Source of the DNA: Terebella lapidaria
Taxonomy: Eukaryota > Annelida > Polychaeta > Terebellida > Terebellidae
Length of the DNA: 64,000 bases
Direction: 5' to 3'
NCBI GenBank assembly: GCA_949152475.1
Contig: OX424568.1
Coordinates: 22,419,667 to 22,483,666 of the forward strand
Part shown: in pieces, positions 22,665 to 34,639 of the stretch
Position numbering within the stretch: position 1 is the first letter of the stretch
Layout of the letters: every line of letters begins with the position of its first letter
Notes under the pieces: generated by a model
Database searches by the model: none
What the model was told of the DNA's origin: nothing
Seen by the model: only the letters and a program-made list of their open reading frames with translations
Made by a program: the position numbers and the translations under genes

Positions 22665-22885
22665 TAAGCATGGAACCAATACCCGGCCACAAGGTATACC
22701 GAGCAAACAAAACCCGAGTCCGTTATCCAATCCCAAAGACCAGCCTCTTTGGTCCCGTGTCAGGCAAAATCGTGTAAATTGTATGGAACTTAATTAACCT
22801 CCATGACAGGTAATATTGTTGTTTCGTTGATAAGTCGTTATCAATCAAATTGTGATGCCGTCCATAGAATTTCTTGAAATCAGTT
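22665..22885 (-). mobile_element. Second Penelope-like 3' fragment
   Basis: The plus-strand sequence GGAACCAATACCC and CCGAGCAAACAAAAC, then GTCCATAGAATTTCTTGAA, matches 15.30-15.65 kb with internal loss. It is more diverged than the 21.1-kb fragment. Confidence 0.65.
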
Positions 22886-22889
22886 ATAT

Positions 22890-23335
22890 GGCTCGCGGGT
22901 CATCATCGTATGCACCTCCAAAAAATATTGTTCCATGTCCGGCTGAACGAGTGATGCGTGTGTCGGGGGGGGGGGGGGAGGAGAATTGTTTTTCAAGGCC
23001 CCACACCCCAGGCTACAGGCTTGAATCCCACACAAGCAAATATATGTGTTCGAAATTGTAGACAGGCAGGTACAGCGGGAATTTGTTCTTTGCATCTGGC
23101 TCCATGCACAGTTCAGGTGAAATTGTACGAAGATAAAAAATAAATCTCGTGCATGGATATCATTTCCAATTTTAGTCTTCATGAATATATTTATTGTAAG
23201 ATTTTCAACAGGTGTTAATCTTACTATGTATGTACATGATGGAAATCGCATTAACAGCGACACTTGACGATGTATATAATTTCCTGTTTTCATAAAATGA
23301 CGCACGTTATTTCCGGTATCACGTAATGAGTAGAC
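22890..23335. repeat. Diverged segmental duplication pair 1, copy b
   Basis: Partner of 18506-19850, lacking the middle part of that copy. It contains a poly(G) run near 22965. No gene seen. Confidence 0.6.
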
Positions 23336-23940
23336 TACAGATCATCCACAACACGTATATCCGTATAAGCGGAAGAATAAGATATTAGAAAAGTTTCAGA
23401 GTTCTATTTCTGGTATCAAACCCTTAGAAATATGGACATCACAGGTGAAAACACAGATATATGAACAGATAAAAAAAATGAAGCAATGGCATATTATGAA
23501 ATTCTTCATTTCACTGACATGAAGGAATGTAATTGTGATACAGTGTAATGTTGATTTGTACCAATGAATTAAACAATTATATTTCCTTAATCACTCTCCA
23601 GGCATATAACAAATAAGTGTAAATATTAATAACACGAATTGAAGATATCAGTCCATAAATTACTCGTATTTGTATGTCAGGAGTTTAACGCATAATTCAG
23701 TGAAATCCTTGGTTGACTTGTTCTTGATTGAGTATTCATATTATATAGCCAGATTAAAAATATAAGCACATAGTGTGGTTATAAATGTATATTTGACATT
23801 ACATCCCCAGATGTTCCCAACAAACTGGTATATCTGTTCAAGACATGCTGATTTTATACACAAGGAAGTATGACCTTTGTATTTTGGCTTGATATATGGG
23901 CATTTCAGTATACTGGGGTGAACTGAGCTCAATTTTAAAA
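23336..23940. other. Gene-free stretch
   Basis: AT-rich, no coding sign, no repeat recognised. Confidence 0.4.
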
Positions 23941-23961
23941 ATTAGCCCAAAGGCTAAGATA

Positions 23962-25040
23962 GGTTACCGGACAACTTTGATTTTAAGTAAGGCAGGTGAC
24001 ATAATAATGACCTTGAGATTTACCAATAAAGGTCATCTTTGTGAACTGCAATGTCACAATTAGGTATGCTGCATATGACTTTATATATGTTTATAATACA
24101 CACATACTAGTATAACCTCTATCAACAAGTAATTCGTCTGTAGAGGCCAATTTACACATGTAAGATCAGGCAAGATTTTGAAATTTGGCCTTCAAGGTCA
24201 AGTTCAAGGTCACAAAAGATGTGCCATACATACATGTATTATTGTGAGCTTATATACAAGTCTAACCTGTATGTGCGAGTGTTTGAGCCTCAGTGGCTAA
24301 TTTACACATTTCACGTCGGACATTTAGCACTCAAGGTCATCCGAGGTCAAGTTCAAGGTCATCATCAGTTGTTCCATATATGACTTCCTATATGCTCATA
24401 ATGCAAACTTAAGCTCTATCTACAAGCATTTCATCTGTAGAGGCAAATATGGGCATTTTTGACCCCCAAATGGCTTAGTTGACCTTTCAAGGTCATCAAA
24501 TTCATAGTCAAATCCAAAGTCACCACACAAATCGTCATATATGACTTCCCATATGAAAGTGCCTATTTCTGAGCTCTATCCTCAAGCGTTCCATGAGTAA
24601 GTCCTGACAGCTCCCATTATGAAGGAAAAAAGTGGCGAAATTTTTTTTTCAAAGGGTGAAAATTTGTTTTGCCTAGAAATGGCCCATAATGGATAGTAAT
24701 GCGATTTGGGGCAAAAAAAATTTTTCGCCGACTCGTCAAAAATTCAAAATGGCTGCCACACGGAGATCGCCGATTCAAGGCCAACAAAACTTAAATCTGA
24801 TCAGACAGTTTTTAAGAAAATGGCCGCCAAAGTCCAAAATTGACTGTTTTTCGCAAAAAAACGGCCGGCATTTTGAAAAATCAAAAAACTAAAAAATACC
24901 TCCTCAAATTATTTCAAGGTATCTTTTCCCAAATTTCAGAAAGATTGAACCGTAAACTTTAAAGATAAAAATGTGGACAGACGACGACGACGGGACGCAA
25001 CGCCATGGCAATAAGTTATCGGACCATAGGTCCGGTAACC
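23962..25040 (+). mobile_element. AAGGTCA MITE 3, both ends present
   Basis: The ends GGTTACCGGAC (23962-23972) and GTCCGGTAACC (25030-25040) are perfect 11-bp inverted repeats with TA outside both (23960-23961 and 25041-25042). The interior has diverged tandem units rich in TTCAAGGTCA, then AAAATGGCTGCCA, then GACGACGACGACGG near the right end. Its architecture equals MITEs 1 and 2, but the terminus differs (GGTTACCGG against GCTTACCGG). Non-coding. Confidence 0.8.
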
Positions 25041-25139
25041 TAAAAATCATGTGGTAAAACGTTACACTCCTGATATATACTATAACAAACATTCAAATGC
25101 ATTGTGCACACCCGACCAGACTAGATTTCCCTCCTTATG

Positions 25140-26151
25140 TGATAATTGTTCACATTTCAGAGTACCTGTAGGACGTGATTAGACCCGAACATGGAGAAAT
25201 AGTTGTGAATGCACAGACCGAAATTCAGGAGGTACAAGAATCTGGTCAATCAAAAACAACTAGCTCCCGTGAGAGAGTGAAGAAGTTCAGACAGAAATTG
25301 CAGCAGAATGAGAAACTGATGGCTGCTTCTAAGGCAAAGAAATGAGAGGAGAACAGAAAATACAGAGATAATTCACGAAGGAGAGAAAAATGAAGGAAAA
25401 GTAACGGATGTGGAAAAAACCAAGCAGAGTAAGGCAAGCAAAGCAAGATATGACCCTCAGAGAAAAGGCCAGGAAAGCAAGAGAAAGTACCCAGGAGAGA
25501 ACACCAACAGCAACCTGTCCATCGCCTGTGAGCAACTCTATGACGAAGCCAGTCGCTATTCGGAAAAGGGCCTAGAGGGTTCGTCAGGTGTTGCCAGAAT
25601 CACCAAATGCCTGTACAGAAACTTTGTCCTACATCATTTCTAAATCTACACCCAGAAGAAGGAATCTTATAGAAGAGCAGACTGGCAGGAAACAGAGAGA
25701 TGCAATGGAGGTACTGGGTCTGAAGAAGGTGGGCCATCCCCCCAAGATAACGCAGGAAGCCAAACAGCGACTATTTACGGCAGATACTGGAAGCCAGATG
25801 ATCCATACCAAAATTCGGAAGCAATTCCTGAGAAGACGGAAGCAGAAGGAGAACAGAGAATCTAAGGTTGAAGCTGCGCACAGGAAGTGGGAGGTGAAGC
25901 TGCACCAATTTTTGGAGTCAAACAGCCGAGTGATGCCCAAAAAGCTGGACACAATCTTGATGTCTGGAGCACGAGTTCCCAAACGTCACCTACTCCTGAC
26001 CAAATTTCAAGCGTACGAGTCCTTCAAGGCAGAGAATCCGAACTACAAATATGGATACACTACCTTCAAAAAACAAATTCCGAAAAACATGAAGACATTT
26101 GAAAATGTCAAACAGAAGAGTGTGTGTATGTCTGAAGCTTTACAATATTGA
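25140..26151 (+). pseudogene. Lys/Arg-rich multicopy invertebrate gene remnant
   Basis: The longest part (25588-26151, 187 aa) reads STPRRRNLIEEQTGRKQRD near its start, TQEAKQRLFTADTGSQM in the middle, then FLESNSRVMPKKLDTI, VPKRHLLLTK and YTTFKKQIPKNMKTFENVK near its end. Upstream stretches in other frames are dense in Lys, Arg, Glu and Gln, with RERVKKFRQKLQQNEKLM near 25270. The order of a charged helical N-terminal region, then SRV.P.K.DTI, then YTTF...IPKN matches a family I recall as highly multiplied in molluscs and cnidarians, of unknown function and probably transposon-linked. It lacks the C-terminal part and uses more than one frame, so it is a truncated pseudogene. It abuts a Tc1/mariner remnant. 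Confidence 0.5.
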
Positions 26152-26189
26152 AACTTTACAATATATGTCTGATATTGAGCATCATTATG

Positions 26190-27150
26190 TCATCTAGCAC
26201 CAACAATGTTCAGTATCGCGTGTGACCTCCCCTGGCTGCTTGTAGCATCATCATACGGCGGGGCATACCCTCAGACAGGGTCCTCAAGGTGTTCAGGGAT
26301 ATATTGGCCCATGCGTCCATCACAGCCTGTCGCAATTCATCCACGTTGGTTGGTTGTCAAACCAGGTTGTTGATCCGACGGGTTACTTCAGCTCATAGGT
26401 TCTCTATGGGGATCTGTCTGGTGAACACGCTGGCCATGGCAAGTGCTCAACGCCCTAATCCTGAAGGAAAGTGGCCACTGTACGAGCCCTGTGTGCAGGA
26501 GCATTGTCATCCTGGTACACAAAATTGTCCTGGAAGGCCCCTCGAGTGAATGACAACATTGTTTGGTCTAGGATGCGTATGTACTGGTGTTGATCCAGAT
26601 TGCCGACCAGAATCACAAGGTCACTTTTTCCACCTGCGTGGAAATCTCCACATATGGTTATCCCACCACCTCCAGCCTGGGTTGTATGCAAGCTTCATCG
26701 TAAAATTCCTCAACTCGTACGCGAACTCGGATGCGACCATCATGGCGCTACACCTCAGGGCTCGCCTCGTCACCAAATATGACATGATGTGGTCCCAAAT
26801 GGCGGTGATCCCTGGCCCACTACAGTGGCTCCTGGCACGATACCCAGCTCGAACCAATCGGCTGTTCACTAGTGTTCTGGATACTACACCTATGGCGTTC
26901 TGTCACTGTACTCTCAAGGTCCTGGCTGGCATGGTACGGCTACCAGTACACAGGCGAATCAACAAACGGTCCTGTCTTCTTGTTGTCTTTGGTGTGATCT
27001 AGGAGTGGGCACACCTGTCTCGGCGTCCCTCTTCAGGATGTTACTGACCTCCCCCTGTGTGGTGTTGTTTTGCCTCAATTGACGCACCATTACTTCAGGA
27101 ATCTGTGTTTGAACTTTCGTAGCCCCAAGTCAAGGAGATCCTGGGATATG
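26190..27150 (-). pseudogene. Tc1/mariner transposase remnant
   Basis: On the minus strand a 78-codon frame (26455-26691) contains NFVYQDDNAPAHRARTVATF. This is the hallmark segment around the second catalytic Asp of Tc1/mariner DDE/D transposases. Further downstream on the same strand, other frames show the PACSPDRSPIENL-like segment and RRINNLV (about 26400-26450) in the expected order. Upstream, FGDEASP and HDGRIRVRVEEFYDEACIQP (about 26690-26790) match the region around the first catalytic Asp. Several frame changes and stops make it inactive. Terminal inverted repeats were not found. Confidence 0.8.
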
Positions 27151-27199
27151 CACATAAATTTGACCAGCCCACATAATTTATAGCAAAACAATAATCACC

Positions 27200-28080
27200 C
27201 CACATCGCAGTGGTCAGTTATTTCGTCACCCCATGTGCACTCCCGTGGTGTCAATAGGCACGATAACCGCCTGATCGGCAGGTGACATGCTTGGCTGAAC
27301 ATCAGATCATGTAGCAACTTCATGATGCTTATCAATTTGAATCTAAGACATAATATTTCATCAGTTTACCCACCCAACCGATATATTCCATATTAAATGT
27401 CAACTCTGTATATACATGTACTCACGGTGAGAGTGTCAATTCACATAATACTGGTAATTTGACGTGGCACTATATTGCAATATATTACTACTGCCTCTGT
27501 CTGGTGCAGTCGTGAGCTCCCGGTTGCATGAGTTTTTATATCCTAGTGAACGTCTGTGATCACCATGCGTGAACAAGCACAACAGGATTAACCAAATGAA
27601 CGCAAAACATATATACACTGCGCTGCCACCAGTACCACTGGGCCAACTGAAATAACATACATATAACTAAAACTAAACTCTCAAATAACACTACGGTACT
27701 AACCACAATGGGACTGTCCACTGCTACGTGAATAACATTGAAAACAACATGTCACATATTCGTGACAAGCACTGATTTGCATAATTCGTATCTACACCAA
27801 GGGAAATCTTTCTCTGACATCTTTCTAATGACAATCGAAGAATGACCGTCATCAGCCGTCCGGTAACTCCGGTCTGTGGCCTCAATTGGCTTATTTAATA
27901 TGCAGTCGTCCCTCGTAGCTTGAACTATCCAACACATGTATGACTTTTGCTGAAACTATATAAAACGTTTGACTCAGTCATTGTCTATACAGTTGACATA
28001 CCGTAGCTATCTACACCTCACATCATAACTTGCTCATATTTTTACTCCAAAATGCCCTCAAGATTCTAATGGATATTTTA
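27200..28080. other. Gene-free stretch
   Basis: No coding sign. No repeat boundary was recognised apart from the onset of segmental copy 2b near 28080. Confidence 0.4.
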
Positions 28081-28870
28081 TTCAGACGAGAGTCTGAAAG
28101 GTTGCATCTGTTCATGTGATATGGAAGTGAGGTCTTCGACGTGTCTGATTCCAGCATTAAGGTGTTTAAGCAATTCTTAGTGTCACGCAAACCATACCGT
28201 GTAAGTTTTTGTTCATATCTCCGAGCATTCTCAGCAAATCTATTCAAAATTTGGTCCGTGGTTGCTACGTGTTTTTGTAATAGATTATATGATGTTATAA
28301 CCAGGATTTATTATGATAATCCACGAGTATAGACAACTGAATGTAAGTATCAACATATTACCACCGATACAGTGAGATTTTGATGATGCCAATGACAAAC
28401 GTAAAATACAACATGTACGCAACAGATAACAAGGTAGAACTTTCTCATGACGGTGTTGTTTGTGATGATACTTGCACAACAATAAGTTCATATGTTCGTG
28501 ATCACGAACCGAGAATTAATTTTCCGAAATTTACTGCAAATAATGTGAAAAATCGTGTACAATATACAAGCAAGTTTATCCAGATGCTTCTTTTCCTGGT
28601 AGGCCTAACATCGACGAAAGTCTGGCGTATTTCAAAATCGTAAGCCGCATATGTTATTGCATTAACGGGAAAGGAACGATCGGCGTTTGTAGTGAATTGT
28701 TCATTGCGAATTAGAGTAAATCAAGCAACATCCTCTCTCTCTCTCGTTTATTCCTATTTCGACCCAAATAGCGTGTCCTGTTTGTTCCTCTTTTTCCAAC
28801 GAGGAAAAAAGGTGTGATACTGATTATAAACGGATTATTCGGTGGCGAATAATATAACGGCGCAGTGTAC
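28080..28870. repeat. Diverged segmental duplication pair 2, copy b
   Basis: Partner of 20080-20620. It carries a hammerhead-type fragment (28345-28420) that copy a lacks. Confidence 0.5.
28345..28420 (-). repeat. Hammerhead-type repeat, 3' end fragment
   Basis: The plus strand starts GTAAGTATCAACATATTACC and runs to CAAACGTAAAATACAACATG, the complement of the 3' terminal part of the repeat. The core is absent. Confidence 0.65.
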
Positions 28871-29229
28871 ATTCAGTTTTTTGGGGCATTCAGTTTTTCA
28901 TTATATGTGCATGCTTGTGTGCTTTTTAGAGTAAACAATATCCCAATGACTCGCACCGGATTTTTGAACAACTAAGCGAATGTTTTCGCCCATTCTTTGC
29001 CGATCTGGAAGCACAGAAAACTGAAACGAATACAAGTACACTTTGACCTAATTAGAATTGCATTGCAAATGCGAGAGGTTGCTCGAACAGCCATGATATT
29101 TTGGGTTGCCCATCGATTCACATGGAGCCCAGCAAACATCCTACAGCATAATTGTAAATGTGGAAGGTTTACATGACTGTAATCATCATTGAGTCTGAAA
29201 CACAAGAGATTAATCAATATAATCTTTGA

Positions 29230-30840
29230 ATGAATCTTCAACAATGATTGAACTGTTTTCTTCTTCTTGGAAATGACCATCCCACTGTAGCTCTTCTCTT
29301 GTCCCTCTGATCAGCCGAATCAGTGCTGGAAACACGAAATCCACCCATAGAGTTTTTGAATGAATGTTTAACAATGACTGAACTATTGCCTTCTTCTTGG
29401 AAATAACAACTCAATTTTATCACTCCTCTGACACCCAATGGTTTTTGTTCCAACGCCCCACAAATGAGACTGGATCTGAACGCACTGGTCTAGTAACATC
29501 ATCAGCGGAATCTGTTCTGTATGATGTCGAGGGGACAGAAGCAGTAGTCAATGAGGACGCACATTTAGCTTTTTAGGTTTGGTCTTGAATTTAGAGTTAA
29601 CTTTGACAAGCCATAAACCGGGTGGATATCATGGATTTGAGGATACTCTTGATGTCGGGGTAATGCTAGTTCTGTTCTGGTAGAAATGCTTCAGGTAAGA
29701 AGCACCACAAGCGAGGTAGCATCACATCTGTCAAGAAATCAGTATTTCTTGCAATGCGTTCGGCATGAAGATCATAAGGAAAAAGGCACCGAACCACTAA
29801 ATCACACCAGTCACGATTATACAGTTCCAACTGACCTTGTATGTATATAGGGATGGGTCTCTTTCAGAGCCAACATCCCATCAGCATAATATGCAAGACA
29901 GAAATTGGATTCATCCTTACTACTTGCAGCTTGTTGGAGATCAATGGCCTTATTCATGTTGACATTCTTGATCTCCACCAGACCTTGCTGAACAATTATC
30001 TCAATGGGTCTATTTGCAGATACAGTGAGCTTGTTGTGGTCTCTGTGGATCATCATTCCTTTTTGAGAAATTGAATATTGACTATTTGATATCTAATACC
30101 TAAGTGCAGACAGATGCTTCTTGTTCGGATTCTGGACTTTCAGAACCGGTCTCATCACTCACAACATCCTCAGGTTTGCCACCAGCATTTATGGCTTTGC
30201 AGAAGTCTAAAGAGCATTTAGAATGAAAACGACATATATGGGGCACAGACTTCATAATGTCACGAGTGGGCTGTCTGACTACACTGGTTTTGTCTTCCTG
30301 TTCGGATCTCATCTGAATAGCTGCACGACATGCCGAATCAAGTCTTGCCCGCTTTGTTTCATGAGTCCAAACCTCCATTTATAGCTGTGGTTACTGGATA
30401 CAAGTTTCTCTGAACTCCCACGAAGACACTTGGTGTCTTGATTGGCACATTCCAGCTTCTGGTCACTCTGACACCAATGGGGTCCCTTCTGCAGGAGGGT
30501 TGTCATGGCGGAGCTGTCTCGATCAGCGATAACTCACAAGTACCCCACGCCATGAAGTGATCCAGTTTCCTGGAATCTTTCCATCATGATATCTGCCTGC
30601 ATGGCCTGGGAATTTTCTCCCCAATTCTTGAAACCGGTATGAGGAGGTGGGGGCGTCTGACGCGTTTGGGATAGGGTGCATGTCTGGCAGAACTTGGATG
30701 AAGAAGGCATCTGGTTTCCAAGCCCACAATGACCCCTGCTCCGCACAAAGCATAGGAGGGGGGTGTACAGTAAAAAAAATTTGCAACTAATAAGGGAATG
30801 GAATGTGTTAACTATGAAAACCTGGGGACTGCCAGGCATG
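29230..30840 (-). pseudogene. Mutator-like transposase with YqaJ-type nuclease, broken
   Basis: On the minus strand the upstream part (about 30530-30840) has CQTC, then GFKNWGENSQAMQADIM. Next comes VIADRDSSAMTTLLQKGPHW with KLECANQDTKCLRGSSEKLV (about 30370-30530). These match the Mutator-type DDE transposase of metazoans, in which the usual phrase is GDGDSS followed by ECANHA.KC; here GDGD reads ADRD. Downstream, 30100-30378 carries a Ser/Glu-rich linker with CRFHSKC. A later frame (29817-30056) holds GLVEIKNVNMNKAIDLQQAA and KETHPYIHT, like the EIK motif region of the YqaJ/lambda-exonuclease fold. A short internal duplication is visible at 29220-29275 against 29345-29405. Stops and frame changes make the locus a pseudogene. 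Confidence 0.65.
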
Positions 30841-30869
30841 GCAGGCCAAGGAAACTTAGTTGTTAGAAC

Positions 30870-31235
30870 TGATTGTTTGTCTTAGTTGTTTGTCTGATGG
30901 TACTCAGGGTAGTCCAATTATATATCATGTTAGCCCCCCCCCCCCCGGTTTCTGGGAATATCTTGCTATATTTCATGTTTCCGACACATATAGGCCTATA
31001 AATAAGATATCAGCCATTCGAAGGTGTATCATACAAATACCACAAATACCATGTCGTATCGTTTTCATTATAAATGATAATCAGAGCGACATTTTCTATG
31101 CAATGTCGGTTGCACGGGATCGGCAATGAATGTATGTATCGTGGTATAACCATTGGCGCCTCCAAAGTGATGAAATGATCACTTTCAGCATTTGAACTTC
31201 AGGAACCACTTGCACTCCGTAATGGTCCAGCCCAT
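30870..31235. other. Gene-free spacer with a poly(C) run
   Basis: A run of about 14 C lies near 30935. Nothing else recognised. Confidence 0.4.
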
Positions 31236-31239
31236 GCTT

Positions 31240-32660
31240 TACGTTTGAGTAATCCCTATGCATTGTCTAGATTCAGAAAATGATTATCCCGCACGGCTGG
31301 GACTGATAAAATGGCACTTAAAAAGATATTCATCATCTCAATGAAACCGTCGTACCAAAAACATTTTAATTGTCACTCTCATGGGTAGTAAAACAGAAGG
31401 TGATAATTCGGCATCACATTTCTGAAAGATTTTGATATTAGGTTTTTTATTGGCATCATCAAAATTTGGTTAACAGTGGTAATAGGTTGATACTTACATT
31501 TCTACCACTGAGCTGGTGTCACTGCTGGTGGACGTTAATTCTATCCCCGAGGATACCATCAACTCCGTAGCCTTTTGGCTTGTGATTGGGTACTTATGTA
31601 CTGGTCATACACCTATTTCACGGGGTTTGTTTCGGATTTCTAAATTGTTTTGATAAGTTGTTGGGCAGTTGTACACTAATTCCATCTGGTGTACAGTAGA
31701 AACAACTATAATAACACACTGTCTGCCCCTGATGACGCCAGTGTGGCTTCAGATATGAATGTTTGGTTGGACTTTGTTTCCATTCTGAAAGATTTTGATA
31801 TTAGGTTTTTTATTGGCATCATCAAAATTTGGTTAACAGTGGTAATAGGTTGATACATACATTGCAATTGATATTTGAAGCTTGGATTGTATATGATTGC
31901 GGGAGGGAGCGTTGTTACTTTAGTTCCATTATCCCGAAATATGCATCATGCAGCACAGTTATTATATTTATTGCTTTTGTTAGCATTATTCACTCAACAT
32001 GCCCCCGAAGCTAGCTAGTCGATGCCAGGATGCTAATACTATGGTATCATATTGGCTGTTCGAATATTGTCATTCGGGGTCAAATTTTACTTCTCAACTG
32101 CTTTTGTCACGATTCCCCTGAAGTCAATTCAGAGAAATATTATATCGTCAATAGGAACGATATAGTGTTGCTTGATAACCCCTATTCCGAATCGTGCACT
32201 GTCACTTGAAATGGGTAATTTAACTAGTTTTGTCACTTCTGAATCAAGTCTATCAACAATTTTGAGGCTATTCAGATCACAAATAAATTAAAAGATAATC
32301 AACTGCTAACAAGACGGTGAACAAATACCACTGGTACATGTAAAGACTGATTTGGCCAAATATGTCAAACAGCGAAACCAGATGAATATATGATATTTGG
32401 AACATTCGCAGTAGTCATCCGCTCCTTTATTTCGAAGTTGAGTGTGGTTGTCCGTGTAGAAATTTGAATTGCGCCCTTCCAATGTTTGAGATGCAATCAT
32501 ATCTCACTACATGGTGCGAGTATCAGATTTCAAGGATACATTATCAAGACAATTCCCCTGTCCAAGAACAGGTAAAAATTCGATCCAATCAGTTTGATTT
32601 TGAACTACCATTGCGTATTGTGGAATACAATTAACGAACGGGTGTTCCGGAGACAGCAGG
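31240..32660. repeat. Segmental duplication pair 3, copy a
   Basis: This segment matches 39.81-41.29 kb in the same orientation. Shared phrases include CATTGTCTAGA, AACATTTTAATTGTCACT, GCCCCCGAAGCTAGCTAGTC, TTTTGAGGCTATTCAGAT and AACTACCATTG. It contains an inserted hammerhead-type dimer that is missing from copy b, and therefore shows an empty site there. No gene recognised. Confidence 0.7.
31412..31862 (+). repeat. Hammerhead-type repeat dimer inserted in duplication copy a
   Basis: A 3' part-unit (about 31417-31500) is followed by a full unit. TTCTGAAAGATTTTGATATT recurs with an offset of about 365 bp. The core reads GCCC (31725-31728), CTGATGA (31729-31735), GCC-AGTGT-GGC as a possible stem II (31737-31747), GAAT near 31757 and GGTTGGAC (31765-31772). 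This copy belongs to a slightly different subfamily. The insertion limits follow from comparison with 39.96-40.02 kb, where it is absent. Confidence 0.75.
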
Positions 32661-32816
32661 TGATCAGGATTACACTATACCTCCCACTTTTCACGCCTGA
32701 ATATGATATATCACTGAATATGATTATGGGTTTTAAATAATATTGATATATATTTTTCAAGTACGAATCTTTCGGTGATTGTGAAATAGGGCAAAATGCA
32801 AATTCTCGTGCATACC

Positions 32817-32999
32817 CTATGTCAAAAAAGCATCATGATTATATAACACGCATCCTAGATAATAACCTTCTATATTATCTGTTGACATCTCTTCCTTTCG
32901 GAAGAGGATACCCACGGCTGCCATCTTTGTCAGCTGGTCCTTGATCAGCAGCAGGAGAGGTGACACCTCCACCGCGACGTGTTTCTTCTCGGGATACAT
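32817..32999 (-). pseudogene. Possible RecQ-like helicase fragment
   Basis: A 60-codon minus-strand frame reads VAVEVSPLLLLIKDQLTKM, which resembles motif Ia of RecQ-family helicases (typically VVSPLL.LM.DQ). The stretch is more GC-rich than its surroundings. No Walker A or DEAH motif follows in the window, so at most one exon or a fragment is present. The resemblance covers about 20 residues only. Confidence 0.3.
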
Positions 33000-33822
33000 C
33001 TTTATGAATTTTGCTAAATATTATTTACTGTATAATACACTAGGGACTTTATTATATGGTAGGCTTATATCCATCCATTCAAATTAGGCATTTACGGCTT
33101 GATTAGGCGGCTGGAAGATCATTCATTAGAATCCTCCCATATGCTCTTACAATACTATTGTTCAGTAAAGGCTGCCATGTATGAGAAAATACCACTTGAT
33201 TTTATCATAATGTTACACTATTTTAATTCAAACGGTATTATTTCAATGGAGGCGCTTATTAGAAGAAAGGACCAATTCAACTAAAATTTCCTGACCTATA
33301 ACCTTAACTTACGCTTTCTAAAACAACATAAGTTTCACCAGGCCTATACTGTGATTTAGAAAATTGAATACATGTTTTCTGAACTTTTGAAAAAAATTAT
33401 TTATATTTTATACCTTGTATTAATACTTTCTATATTAGGCCTACTGCTAAATTATGTTGTCTCTACTACGACATTAACGTTAAATTTTTAAGTTGGAATA
33501 TTGGAAATTATCAACTGGCACGTATACATACTACTTCATCTAGTAAATCAAGCTTTTCTCAGGCCCGGTGGGAACGACCACAAGAGTATCTTTGCCTTCT
33601 GTTAGACTATCGATGGCCTGTGTCTGCTCGAGCTTCAATGCCAATAGCGAGCTCAGCCTGGTAGTCATGTTGGTGATAATGAACAGGCAGCACGCGTTTT
33701 GATTTATTTTGACACTTTATTCACCAGGTGACAATTTCCCCAGCTCTCGCCAATCACTAGCTAGGTTGACATTCTATATCAGAGCAAACGTCAGTGCAGG
33801 CTGATTTCATGAATTCAGGCAT
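33000..33822. other. Gene-free stretch
   Basis: AT-rich DNA; nothing recognised before the foldback element. Confidence 0.4.
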
Positions 33823-34639
33823 TAGTCTACCAAAATTAAGTAAAAAAACCCCATAAGGTAGACATTTGGGTGTCAAAGCTGAATTTTTGCACAGTGACTC
33901 TGGAGACCATAGAGATAACACACAAAAAAGTTCCCATCTATCCCATGGGGGGGTTTTCCCAGAAATCCAAGATGGCCACCATTTATATGCGAAATAGCTT
34001 AAAATTGACCTAGCGAGTTATCTACTGCACCTACGTTGGTGATTTTAGTGTCTACCCCTATGTTTTCTGACCCAAAGAATCTGATGGTGATATTGCTGAA
34101 TCTCTGCGACTGTTGGTTGTTTCAAAATCCAATATGGCTGCCACGAATATCCGGGAAATTCGTAAAATCACATTTCCAGCTATATTTCAGATGCTATACC
34201 AACATTTTGGTATCTACCCCCCATGTGTTCTGATTAGAGCATATTCTAAAGATATTGTTGAGTCTCTGTCACTGATAGTGGCCTCAGAATTCAATATGGT
34301 TGTCATCAAAACCTGTGAAATTAAATTTTGATTTATGTAAGCTTCTCTGGTAGATCGAAACAAGATTTTGGTGTTTACCCCCATGTTTTCTGACCCAAGG
34401 AGTCAATGGTAATGTTGGAACGACGATAATAGTCTCTGGGACGTGTTTTAGTATCAAAGTTCCAGTGCAATCGAAATCTCAAAATCAGTTTTCTGGCTAA
34501 ATGAGCACGAATAGATATTTCAACAAACATATTCACATCACAAGATCAATGACACAATTCATCAATTCGAAATACATGTAAGTGGTAAAATCCAGATGAT
34601 ACCATCAATTACAAAGTCGTAGCCACCTACACATACACC

